A stretch of DNA of 64,000 nt from Cucumis sativus (lineage: Eukaryota; Streptophyta; Magnoliopsida; Cucurbitales; Cucurbitaceae). The position numbers and the translations under genes were made by a program. The notes under the pieces are model-generated. The model saw only the letters and a program-made list of their open reading frames with translations, did not search any database and was not told where the DNA came from. Location of the stretch: positions 372,001-436,000 of the forward strand of contig NC_026656.2 in assembly GCF_000004075.3 (NCBI RefSeq), read 5' to 3'. Of the stretch, positions 26,397 through 38,200 are shown piece by piece. Positions within the stretch are counted from its first letter, which is position 1. Each line of letters starts with the position of its first letter.

Positions 26397-28439
26397 TTTT
26401 GAAGAAGTAGAAGAAGAAGAAGAAGAAGAAAGAGGTAAGGATGGAGATGTAATTTTGGGGGTTAACATTGTTAATAGAGAGAATATACACAGAGTTAGTA
26501 AGATGATAGAAATTTGAATGGAAATGAAAAACTACTTGTCGTTTTCCTATTTTCTTCCTTTTCTATTTCCTACAAATCCCATTGTTCGATTTGTCGTATT
26601 CATGGCGTCTTACAAATTTGAAATGAGTTCAACATGCTGTGGATTATTATAATGAATAAATACTCCATAAAGCCAAATAATCAATACAACTTTGACATCA
26701 ACCTTTTATAAAATCTTTCTAGTTTTTAGGGTCTTTAAATATTTGTATTTATTCCTATACTTTTCCCATTATTTTCTTTTTTTCTAAATTCTACACCATT
26801 TTTTAAAATAAGATTATTTCTTTATATACCCATACTAATTTCTCTGTATTTTTTTATTTTAAAATTTAAACCTCTGTTTTTTAAACACACCCAAACAACT
26901 TAAAATATAACAAAATTTTACAATTTATTAATCGTTTTACACAAACTAATATTATTATATAGTTCTACCCATATTATGAGTATTATATATATAGTAGCCT
27001 ATAAAAAAAAATACAAGAAAATCTAAAACTAATTTCTTTATTTATACACTACAATCTCACAACTTCTAAATAATTTTAGAATATACATGGGAGGAAAGAA
27101 TAATGGAATGAGTTTGTTCTAAATTTTAATTTAAATCAGTTTTGTAATATCAATTTCATTCTCTTACCCAACCATATATTTCCATTGTTTAGATCCTTTG
27201 AAATCCCATTTTAATTTTGGTTTTAATTATTCAATCCCTTCTTTTCTCAATTATCTTACTTATTATTTAATTTTTCAAACATCGTCTAATGTTTTAGAAA
27301 AGGAATTAAAGATTTTTCTTAAATGCACTATATAATTTTTTTTTCTAACAAAACATCGTATTAGATATTCATTATTATAGAAAGAAAAGAAGTATGATTA
27401 ATGAAGTTCACTTGGTTAGATTGAATTTAAAATTTTACATTCATAGTTAATTTAAATTTATTCATAAATATTAATATTAACGTATTTAATTTTTAAAAAA
27501 TGGAGTTAAATATATAAAAGTTTAAAGGAAACTGAAAATTGAATGATGAAATAAAAAGATATTGGAATTGTATTTTTGAAAGAAAGGAAGGACGAAAATT
27601 GTTTTGTTTTTTGAAAAAGGAAAGAAGGAAAGTAGTTGGAAAATGAAGAATTAAAAATAAAAAAGGGAATGAAAAGAAAAGAAAAGGAGGGGTCATTATG
27701 ATATGATTTCATGGAGGGCGGAAGCTGACAGTGAAAGAGACGCCCAAAAAACCAAAACCCCTTATATTATAATAAATAATATTTTTATTTCTCCCCGAGT
27801 TTCTCGTGTTTCTTTATTATTATTATTATTATTATAGGTAGGAATTATGAATTAGGATATTGTGTACTCTAGGGTGGCTATTCATTTATTTCAAATTAAC
27901 TATTCCATTCTAACTCAATCAACCTTGAAGGCTTTATTTTTGTTCTATGCAACCTCATTAGTTCTCCTTTAATTTGGGCTCTCTTGTGAGTTCTGATTTT
28001 GCCTGGGCTACTATCAAATTAAATTGCACCAATATACATATACAGAAAAAATATTTGTCAAAAAAATCTTATAGTTGTTTTAATACAATTAACTGAATTC
28101 GAAATAGATAACTATATTTAAATTAGTTTGGTAGTTAGCATATTCTACTAAATTTGAATAAAGAGAAAAAGTGAGGAGTAAGTACATATTTAATATAGAG
28201 TAGTTATAATGAAATCAATTAATTATGATGTCCATGAACTAAAACTCGAACCTTCAAGTTTATAGCTCATCTCCAACTTCAATTGAAGCCGTCCTATTGC
28301 TACCAACTCTTTTTTTTAGGTTCATAGGAAATTAGAAAAATACCTATTAACAAGAGATTTTAAAAAGAGCTCGAAATAATTCTCCTCAGAAAAGAAAAAA
28401 GAGGGTAAATTCTAAAACTAAAAACTAAAGTTTTAATTT

Positions 28440-28540
28440 GACGTTCACCGATTGGAATGAGTTAGGTTTGGGCCGAACTAAATTTGTACAAAAGCCCATG
28501 AGTCCACCAATTAAGTAATGGGCTTAACACTTCGGACCCA
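28440..28540. promoter_or_regulatory. Patch of GGGCC/GCCCAT/TGGGCT words
   Basis: TTGGGCCG, AAGCCCATG and AATGGGCTT occur within 80 bp. It is similar in type to the patches at 2490-2600, 6840-6980 and 24360-24540, again without a visible gene beside it. Confidence 0.3.
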
Positions 28541-30639
28541 CAGTTTCCAGCAGATTTGCCAACAAAATGTCTTGACAAAGACGAACTTCTAAAAAAAAAT
28601 TAAAATTTTGTCCTAATCTTAAGAAATTATTTATTCAATCTACTCTAATTGATTTTCTAAATTGGGATGAATTTAAATATAGCTAAATCAATGGAAATAT
28701 TTACAAAAAATTCTATAATAAGATAATTTTGTATGGAGTAGAATAAGATATAGAAGTTAGATAAAGCAATAATTGCCTTTTGATTTCATTTTACACATGG
28801 CTTAATTGTGATTCATATGATTCATATAAATCTTCGGAAAAATTATTTGTTAGTTTCCTAAATCCAAGTTGGGAAGAAAAGGAGTGTTTGACTTTTCAAA
28901 AATATACAAAATAAGTTAATTTTAAACATACTAATAAATTTTTGTTTGCAGGGACCTCTTAATGTTAGATTATAAGAATTTAGGGATCAAAACCTACCTT
29001 TTAAAGCTTATATATCAAACCCAATTATTCTAAAAATTTAGAAGACTCAAACAGCATGTTAGAAAATTCAATAACCAAATGAATACATTCTTTGATATTG
29101 AAGAATTGAAAAAATAATTTTTTCTAGATGTCTCGGAAGTGTTCTAATATTGACATACATTTTGATTCATTTGTACATTTTTACACTAGAGAATCTAATT
29201 GAGGTCTTATAAATTAAAGACAAGACACAAACAAAACGCAACTACAAAAATTATATATATATATATATATGTAATGTGACTTTGAATCAAGTTCTAATAC
29301 ATAAAATATAAGTTTAAGGGTATTGAAAGAGAGTAAAAAATGAATGGAAAAAAGGGCAAAAGAAGAAGCGAGATTTAAAGTAATATCGATAACCACAACG
29401 AACGAATGAAGAATGTACATATATATATATATATATATATAATTTGTTTTGTGATGGGGAGAAAAAGAGAAAGAGAAAAGGGGAAGCCATCAATGCTTTT
29501 GTGCCCCCATATCTCACTCCCATCGTTTTCCTATCAACCTTTTCTTTGTAAAGACCAACCTTTTTAAAGGTGATTTCAAATAATACATTTGCATTTTAAT
29601 CATGAGTATGGACCCTATCTTTTTTCTTTAATTTAAACATTTAAACATTTATCCTTTTTCTTTTATTTTACCGTTCATTGCATTATCTCATTTTATATAA
29701 TAATAATATATATTAAAAAAAAAAACAACAACAACAACCATTAAACTTTTTTTTCTTCTCATAATATAAAATTAAATACATATTGGAGTGATCACTTTTA
29801 TTAAAAATATATTTCAAGTCAATTGACTACCTATATTGCCTATCATTCAATTACCCTCCTAATGATGTGGGTTTAATTTATGTTATATAATTATATTGTA
29901 AGATTAATCAATTATGTAATTAAATAAAAGATTTGACCAAAGTATTGAGAGGTTTAGATATTGACTAAAGCTTTGGTAATGGTGCATCTAGTAATGACAA
30001 TTTTGTTCCCAATAAACTAATTGGATAATTAATGCTAATTAATAATTAGCTTCCCTAAACTTACACATTTATATCAATTTTTGGGAGTGTTAGTTGACTT
30101 GCTAATGCCTTTTTATTTTAGTGTAGATTCTCACAAGATTTTTCATTATTTAATTACATTTGTTGTGATTTTCTCTCTCACACAAAAACGACTTGGCCAT
30201 TCTGAAAAAGAAAGCCAACCTTCTTTGTTTGTATCTCTTCCCATCTCTATCTCTAAGGTGTCACCATGAATTTCTATTTAACACAATCTTTCACTTCCTT
30301 TAAAGAAGATTTAGTTTCTATCTTAAAAGGAAGATTTAGATTTCCATTTTTCAAACATTTTTTCTTCTTTTAAAAAGATGTCAACAATGAAAAAATATAT
30401 ATATATATACAATTTTGTCGCACTACAAACAAATAAAACCTTAATTATGTATGTTGTCGATGTCAAATTCTGGTGAAGAGAAATCGCACCTAACCTTCTA
30501 CGGACATCAACTTTGAATTTATAATTCGAGGAGAAAGACTTACAAAACAAAGAAAAAAAAAATACTAATTATAGAATAGGGAATGAAATTATAATTATGT
30601 ATTTGTATGGAATTTGATATAAGGTTGTCAGGATCTTTG

Positions 30640-31030
30640 TCTAAGTAGGATAATGACATGAATGTACTAATCCTAGAGGGCTAGAGCGTGTCAAATGGAG
30701 GAGGTCAGCCTCAACCTCAACTTGACTTTATCTTTGATTAAGGTCGATGCTAAGGAAGTGTATTTGGACTTTCAATCCATACCATCATCTACCCAAGGTC
30801 CAAATAAGTCATGGTGTGTTTCGATCGTTAACCCTTTTCCTTGAGCTTATTTTACCCACTATATTTATCATTCTTTGTTTTATTAGAGCTTCTTTTTGAA
30901 CCACCTGGGTGTAGGTTTTCCTTGGGTCGAGAGATTGACTGACTCAACATTATTATCAATACACGTTAGGGTTTCGTCTCTTTCTCAATCTTGGCTGACC
31001 AAACCCATACTCTATCGGCCAATATGATCT
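30640..31030. mobile_element. Possible decayed transposon fragment
   Basis: About 390 bp of more balanced composition than its surroundings, with words such as GGTCAGCCTCAACC, GGTCGATGCTAAGG and TTGGCTGACC. No reading frame survives. The stretch at 38870-39010 has a similar character. No termini or target-site duplication were found, so this remains a guess from composition. Confidence 0.25.
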
Positions 31031-31760
31031 TTTTTTTGTTGCCCTTATGTTATTCTACCTCTAGTTTCAAAATTCACATATGATATCATTTTATTAAGTG
31101 ATTAAAATTAAGCAAATTTTAAACATAAAAGAAAGCACTATGATATATCATATAACTATATAGGTACCATAGGTACAAAGGAATGAATATATATAATTAT
31201 GTTATTAAAAATGTGAGTGATGGCCGGATCATGGAATTGGGAAAAGTAAGTTTTGAATGATGATGGTGTCTCAAAAAAGAATTATAAATATGGTTAACTT
31301 TATAGCAAATCAATAATCCATACTCTTCTATCATAACATTTGATTAGACATATCAAAAAAGTTGATAAATCTACCTCCACTTTAATCAAAGATGTAGACT
31401 ACATAGATTTTTTATATCTATCTTCTACACATTTTCACTCAGCACATCCTTTAGATTTCACCATACTTTTCTTTTTTGTCCTTAATTATATTTTCAAATT
31501 AATTGATTCCTGTAGTTTTGATGTTAACATTGTTTGAAGAATAGAAGTTAAATAAATAAATAAAAGCTAGAGGGTATTATTCATTTTGGAAATAGGTGAA
31601 GGCATACGTTTATGAAACACTTTTACTTTTGATCTCCTTTAACGTATCCAATTCTCTTTGGGAAAGTGAAAATCTTCAAAACTTTTTTGCTTTGGAAATC
31701 TTTTTGTGCCGTATACTTCCAAAATCTAATTAACTTAGGCAGATGAATTATGGAAATTAC

Positions 31761-31764
<4 letters not shown>

Positions 31765-31793
<29 letters not shown>
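31765..31793. repeat. (AT)n microsatellite
   Basis: About 14 uninterrupted AT units in AT-rich spacer. Confidence 0.9.
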
Positions 31794-31796
<3 letters not shown>

Positions 31797-32822
31797 CACA
31801 TTCAAATTTTTTTTTATAAGTTTTTTTACTTTTACACGTGGTATATTCAACTATCTTAATAATTTTGATTAGACACAAAATAAAGTTTTGAGTAGAAAAT
31901 TTGATTAATTAAGATGGTTTTTTAGATTAATTACCACTAAAATTTGTACTTGTTATCATACAATTCAAATTTCAAGTAATAAAATCAAAATTTTAAAAAT
32001 GATGAAATGAGTGGGTAGCAATTTATATGTGATTTTTTTTATAAAAAAAAATTGAGCCTATAAACATAATTTTCAAACTCTATTATAAGATAAAAATTAT
32101 TGTAAAAAAATTAAATTTAAAAAAATGAAAATGAAAATTAAGAAACAAACAAATATGAAAGGAGATTATTTAGTATGCAAAAGCACATGCCATTGCCACA
32201 TTTCCATTAACATAATCACTTTAGGGTTCCTATTTGGCATCCCTATTTTATGTTATTTGCTTTTCCATCTTTGGTAACCAAATTATGAAATCAAATCAAT
32301 TCTAATTTATTTGTTTTCCTTTTCTCTTTAATTTATGTCATTTTTATTGAATGTTGGTTAGTAAGAAATGGTTGCTTTATTTAGCAATAAAAGAATAAGA
32401 AAAAAAAAGTAGACTCAATGTGATTGAAGCCAAGTACTCATTCTAAACCAGTTTTTACTTAATCAAATTTCTAATAATGAATTCAACTCTAACATATCCC
32501 TAACAAAATTGTATGTAAGAGTGTTTGTTGAGTTTTTACAAAATTTCTAATGTATAATTAATTTTAAATTGAAAAAGCTAAAAAAAAACATAAGGATTAC
32601 GAAGATTGTAAATAGATACAAATTATCTCAATTAAAAGAACTATAAGCTTGATCACATTAATCCTCTTGTTAATTATTTTATGTGTTAAAAAAGTAGTAT
32701 TGTAACACTTTTGAAATTCAAGTGGGTCGTGAATTTTGTTTAGTATTTTTCTACTAGTGTAAGAAATACGTAATGTATATCTGTATTATGTTAGGTATTA
32801 AAAGAGAAAGAAAGGGGAAACA

Positions 32823-32842
32823 TGTGTGTGTGTGTGTGTGTG
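32823..32842. repeat. (GT)n microsatellite
   Basis: Ten GT units, the only clear GT/AC tract of this length in the window, about 520 bp upstream of the polyamine oxidase start codon. Confidence 0.9.
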
Positions 32843-33363
32843 TTAAGGCAAGAAATGATGATATCCTAATGGGTGGAGAGATAAGAAGAAAAGTACATTT
32901 GTTCACACAATAATTGAAATGTATTAAAAAATAAGAATAATATTATGTTATATTGTCATTGAATCTTGGATTTTTCTGAGAGACAGTGAAAAATAATAAT
33001 TAGATTGATTTAAAGAAAGAAAAATACATTTGGGTGGGAAATGTTGTTAATGGGAGTGGGGTTGAAGAGAAAACATAGGAGGAAAAAAAAAAGAAAGAAA
33101 GAAAAAGTAATTGGTGTATATCAGCAATAACTCCAACAAAAGTAGAGCCCTGTCTTTATTAGACTCAATTTTAATTAATTTAACTTTCAGTTTTCAAATT
33201 ATTAATTTTATAAAAAGAAATATGAACAACCCAAATACCACACCACACATTTCCTTATTATAAGTTCCCCTCTTCACTTACTCATTTTTCTCACCCACTT
33301 CTTCTTTTTCTCCATCTTCTTTCTTCTTCAAATTTGCTCTCTTTTTTGTTTCTAGTTTTAAAA

Positions 33364-34971
33364 ATGGTGGTAAAGAAGGCGAAAATTGTAATTATTGGGG
33401 CGGGAATGGCAGGGCTCACTGCAGCGAATAAGCTCTACACGGCGGAGGGTTCGAAAGATTTGTTTGATATCTCCGTAGTGGAGGGAGGCGGGAGAATCGG
33501 CGGGAGAATTAACACGGCTGAGTTTATGGGGGAGAGAATTGAGATGGGTGCCACGTGGATCCATGGAATCGGCGGCAGTCCAATTTATAAAATCGCCGAA
33601 CAAATTGGTGCTCTTCACTCCGACCAGTCATGGGAGTGCATGGATGGCTACTCAGGCCAATCTACCACAGTTGCAGAAGGCGGCATCGAGCTCTCTCCGG
33701 CTACTGTCGACCCCATTTCCACTCTTTTCCAAAAGCTTATGGATTTCGCTCAGGGAAAAATTACCGGCGACTCCGACATTCTCCAGCAAGCTAATTACGA
33801 CAAACGGAGCATCGGAGAATTTCTTCAGCAAGGCATCGATTCGTACTGGGTTTCTAAAAATGGCGAAACTGAGGTTAATGGGTGTAAAGAATGGAGCCAA
33901 AAATCTCTCGAGGAAGCCATTTTCGCCATGTATGAAAACAACCAAAGAACTTACACCTCCGCAGGCGACCTCTCGACGTTAGATTTCATCTCAGAAAGTG
34001 AGTACCAAATGTTCCCTGGTGAAGAAATCACTATCGCCAAAGGCTATTTGAGCGTAATCGAATCAATCGCCTCTGTTCTTCCTCCTGGTTTAGTCCAATT
34101 GGGTAAGAAAGTCACCAAAATCGAATGGCATCCTGAACTTGATCCTCCGAATATTCCAACGCCGGTGACGTTGCATTTTGCCGACGGCTCCCACATCTCG
34201 GCCGATCATGTAATCGTCACCGTTTCACTCGGAGTTCTCAAGGCCGGAACTCAGCCAGATTCACCTTCACCTCTGTTTCACCCTCCCTTACCCTCCTTCA
34301 AAACGGAGGCGATTTCCCGACTGGGATTCGGCGTTGTTAACAAGCTATTTCTCCGCCTAGCTCCGGTCACCGAAAACGGCCTCAATTTAAAGAGAACCCA
34401 CCAATTTCCTTGCCTGAATTTCGTTTTTCACCAGCCGGATTCGAAGTTCCGGCGGAAAAAAATACCATGGTGGATGAGAAAAACTACCAGTCTTCGACCA
34501 ATCTACCAAAATTCGTCCTTATTGCTATCTTGGTTAGCCGGAGAAGAAGCTCTTCACCTCGAAAAACTGAAAGATGATGAAATCATCAATGGAGTTTCAA
34601 CAACGATCAGTAACTTCCTGATTCAGAAATCCGAAAGCGAAAATTCAGAATCAGATTCCAATTGCTGCAACAAAATGAACGGCCACCGAAACATTGAATT
34701 CAGCTTCAGCCAGGTTTTGAAGAGCCAATGGGGCAGCGATCCTCTGTTTCTAGGCTCATACTCATACGTTGCAGTAGGATCAAGCGGTGAAGATTTGGAC
34801 GCCATGGCAGAGCCATTGCCAAGAACAGAAGAATCTTCAAAATCTCCATTACTACAGATTCTGTTTGCAGGTGAAGCAACTCATAGAACTCATTACTCCA
34901 CCACACATGGAGCTTATTTCAGTGGCCTTAGAGAGGCCAACAGGTTGCTTCACCATTACAATTGCACTTGA
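33364..34971 (+). CDS. PAO5: Polyamine oxidase 5-type (thermospermine/spermine oxidase), intronless
   Basis: This FAD-dependent amine oxidase is expected to oxidise thermospermine and spermine back toward spermidine, by analogy with Arabidopsis PAO5, a cytosolic enzyme. The start at 33364 gives MVVKKAKIVIIGAGMAG; the earlier in-frame ATG at 33334 would add ten hydrophobic residues and is less likely. The protein has 535 residues, matching the family. The dinucleotide-binding motif GAGMAG is at residues 12-17. It is followed by GGGRIGGRI, GATWIHGIGGSP and the C-terminal FAD motif FAGEATHRTHYSTTHGAYFS. It lacks introns, as PAO5-class genes do while other plant polyamine oxidase genes are split. 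No signal peptide or C-terminal peroxisome signal (ends LLHHYNCT), which fits a cytosolic location. A low-complexity Ser/Asn/Glu insert lies near residues 430-445. Confidence 0.95.
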   Translation: MVVKKAKIVIIGAGMAGLTAANKLYTAEGSKDLFDISVVEGGGRIGGRINTAEFMGERIEMGATWIHGIGGSPIYKIAEQIGALHSDQSWECMDGYSGQSTTVAEGGIELSPATVDPISTLFQKLMDFAQGKITGDSDILQQANYDKRSIGEFLQQGIDSYWVSKNGETEVNGCKEWSQKSLEEAIFAMYENNQRTYTSAGDLSTLDFISESEYQMFPGEEITIAKGYLSVIESIASVLPPGLVQLGKKVTKIEWHPELDPPNIPTPVTLHFADGSHISADHVIVTVSLGVLKAGTQPDSPSPLFHPPLPSFKTEAISRLGFGVVNKLFLRLAPVTENGLNLKRTHQFPCLNFVFHQPDSKFRRKKIPWWMRKTTSLRPIYQNSSLLLSWLAGEEALHLEKLKDDEIINGVSTTISNFLIQKSESENSESDSNCCNKMNGHRNIEFSFSQVLKSQWGSDPLFLGSYSYVAVGSSGEDLDAMAEPLPRTEESSKSPLLQILFAGEATHRTHYSTTHGAYFSGLREANRLLHHYNCT

Positions 34972-35248
34972 ATTTCTGAAACTTTTTTCTTTCTTTTTTT
35001 GGGTTTTTAAGAATGGGAAAAAATGGTATTTATTATTATTATTATTACTGTGAGATGATTCTACCAATTATGATCGATGTCAATATTAACTTCATCTCTC
35101 TTTCTCTCTCAAAGTGGGCTTTCAGTTGAGAGAGATGAAGAAGAAGGGTACTTTTAGATGTTGTTCATGGAATTAAAGTTCAAAGTTTGATTGATTTTAC
35201 TACCTTCATTCCCTTTCTTTCTTCTATCCCCATCCTTACAATTTCTTT

Positions 35249-35288
35249 TTTCTCTCTCTCTCTCTTCTTCTTCTTCTTCTTCTTCTTT
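35249..35288. repeat. (TC)n(TTC)n microsatellite downstream of PAO5
   Basis: TC units pass into TTC units about 280 bp after the stop codon, possibly in the 3' untranslated region. Confidence 0.85.
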
Positions 35289-38200
35289 TTCGTGTGTTGG
35301 TTTAATATTTACACCTAAGTTTAACTATTTGGTTTATGAACTCAATACAGCTTTATTAAATGTTTGATATGTTTTCAAATTATAAACTTTTTGTTCAACA
35401 AATTGTATTTCTTTTGAGAATTGTTCGGATTCAGATAAATTTCAAATTTATATATAATAGACCAATTGTTTTGAGACTAAATATTTGTCCTATCTAACTT
35501 AATTCCTAATGTTGCAATTTCTTTTAATTTAATTTTAAATTAATTCTAGTTTTATCTTTATATTTAAGTTTTTATTTCAAGTCTTACCCTTTTAAACTTC
35601 TACTTACTCTCCTTTCCTTTCCTTTGTTCATGTCAATGCATTAATTACTTAAAACGTATTATAAAAATAAAATATTAATTTAATTTTAATAGTATGATAA
35701 AATGAAAGTAAATTATAATTAATTATAATTTTTAAATCAATTAATAGAGATTATAAGTTTGGATTTTGAAACTTGAAATTTAAGAATTAAATAATAATAA
35801 AAAAATCATAGAAAATTTAAAGAATGAATCATGTAAGTGACACGTTACATGTTTCAAAGTTCATATGTATGTATATAGTTTAATAGAAGATCATATTATT
35901 ATCTTCATTTTTCTTTAAAATTAGTATTTGTAATAAATACATGTCTTGACTAAAAATTGTATTGAAATACCTTTGTTAATTCTATTTGTCTTCCTCTCAC
36001 AAAAAAATACAAAAAAATATATTTCTCTATCTATCTATGATCTATTGTCCTACTACTTATTATATTATCAAATTTTCATCAACTTAATTTACTCTTGAGA
36101 TTTGATTAATAAAGATTGATTTGACAAAGATGATTTGGAAAGATGCTCATAAGTAGAAAGTTAGATATCATATTAATCCAAAATTAAATAAATCAAATCA
36201 ATAATTTTTTAACCCGTAAAATTTTGACACGTTACGTCGAGTTTCTTTTCATCGAGTAACATCATATCAACTTTTCTAATTTAATGAGATCTTGTGAAGT
36301 GGTTGAAAAAAACATGGATACACATTTTGGGAAAAAAGAAAATGTGACACTTGAAAAGATAGCAACAATAATGCACTATATCAACATAGAAAAGATAACA
36401 AGTTAAAAATGTATTGATGACACACACAAAGCTTTCTTAATGTTAAGTCTAATATTAAGTTTTATGGGTCTGTTCAACCCGATCACTTAGCTTTGGAATA
36501 TTTTCGGGACAATTAAATTAAGAAAAGATATTTATATAAAAATATCGTTATAGGTATATATATATATATATAGATAGAGGGAGGGAGGGTATCTATGAAA
36601 AAGAAGATTGTAACTTTGGATGCTATATATGTATGTGTTTTTATTATATATTGATTGGGTGAATTCAACGGACAGGATCCAATAAACCCGGCCCTTTCCA
36701 CCTTGGAATCTATTCATACTTCCCTTTCTACCACTCTACTCTTTTAACTTTGTTCCCTTATACGACACCGTTTTGGACTTCTCTTCTTTACATTATATTT
36801 CCCCCTCTCCCCAATCGTTTGTACTTTTGGTATCCATTTTACATTACCAATTCCCATTTTCCCTTTCTTTGTTCCACTACTTGGGGGACACTCAATCCAC
36901 TCCCCCCAACCCCAAATGCAAATTTGGATATCGTTTGTTGCTAAAAGCACGAACAAATTCTTTGTTTGTTAACTGAACTTTGTACGAACCAAACATTTAC
37001 AATACTCTACAGTGGTTTTTCATAATGTTATCTTTGTTTTTGTATCGTTGACTTTTTTTTAACAACAAAAAATGAACTGAAAACATGATCGAGACCAAAA
37101 TTCAAATGACGACTAACTATTTATATGTATATGTAACAGAAGAGAACAAGACATTTTGATTTTGATTTTCTTTTTCTAAGATTGTTTTGAAATCGATATC
37201 TCCAACCAAAGCTAAGAGAAAAAGACACAAAATTTAGGCATTTTAACTAGTAGAAAGACAACAAATACTTTGCCCTACCCACTTGGTACCATTTAGATTT
37301 GTGCACAGAGGAAATCCCATACTTTGGTGGGTAGAGACAGATAATGACTCTACATTGACCATTTCAATTAATACTTTACATGATTCCTACTTTATTCATA
37401 TATATATATATTAATAAACATTCAAATTTGGTCCATTTCTAATAAATGATTAAATCTTTTTGCTCCATTTTTGTTTATAACTTATAAATATCTATATATT
37501 ATTTTATGTACTTCTTTTGTCCAAACATTATTCCTCCATAATTAAGATTAGAGGAGTACGACCATATTAATGAAGCCTATCCAAACATTTAGGAAAGAAA
37601 ATCAATTTTCTTAGCTTAATAATAGAAATACAATTACTAGGGTGGTTTCCATCAAAATTGTCTATTGTAAAATGCAAATTTCTTAAACCAATCTCAACAA
37701 ATTCAACTCCACCTCTTCTAATAGAAGACTAAGTTGGTGAGAATAATTTGAAGTTAAATTAGAAGAATAAGTAAAGCATTTTTATTAAATATCTTTGTGA
37801 GGAATATGTATAAAAGAGAGAGAAGGAATTTGTTTGAGTTATATTATGGGGTTGGATTGTTTTGGAAACAAAAATAAGTGTAAGTGTAGGGTCAAATCAA
37901 AGAGAGAGAGGGGGGGAAGTAAGTGTAAGTGAGTATTAGAAAGAGGAAGAGGAGGAAAATAAAAGAAAGGTTGTATTATTGTAAAAGATTTTGCAGGCTT
38001 CCTCCCAAAAGACTATGTCCCCACCCTCTTGTCTTCTTTTGCTTCAATCACCCTTTCATCATTTCTTCCATTATCACCAATCCACCTCTAGCTGTCATTC
38101 ATCTTTCTCCTCTTTCCTTCTCTACATTTTTTTTTCCATACGGATACATACCAATATGATAGGTTAGAAAAATTGAACCAAAGTGATTGAATCGAAAATG

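Larger units (their letters stand above)
26343..33363. other. 7-kb gene-free spacer
   Basis: No protein-like reading frame was found. A (GAA)n run at 26402-26432 follows the acidic gene. Other contents: (AT)n tracts at 29251-29270, 29418-29440 and 31765-31793, a (GT)n tract at 32823-32842, a site II-like patch at 28440-28540, and a stretch of more balanced composition at 30640-31030 that looks like a decayed transposon. The last 150 bp (CT-rich, CTTCTTTTTCTCC) is the leader of the polyamine oxidase gene. Confidence 0.55.

Noticed and set aside
33652..33945. Antisense frame inside the polyamine oxidase gene
   Set aside because: Shadow of a long GC-richer coding exon. The sense strand has clear FAD-binding motifs.
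36744..36976. Overlapping frames on both strands near 36.8 kb
   Set aside because: Mutually overlapping frames in CT/CA-rich DNA with no protein-like features. Treated as shadows.
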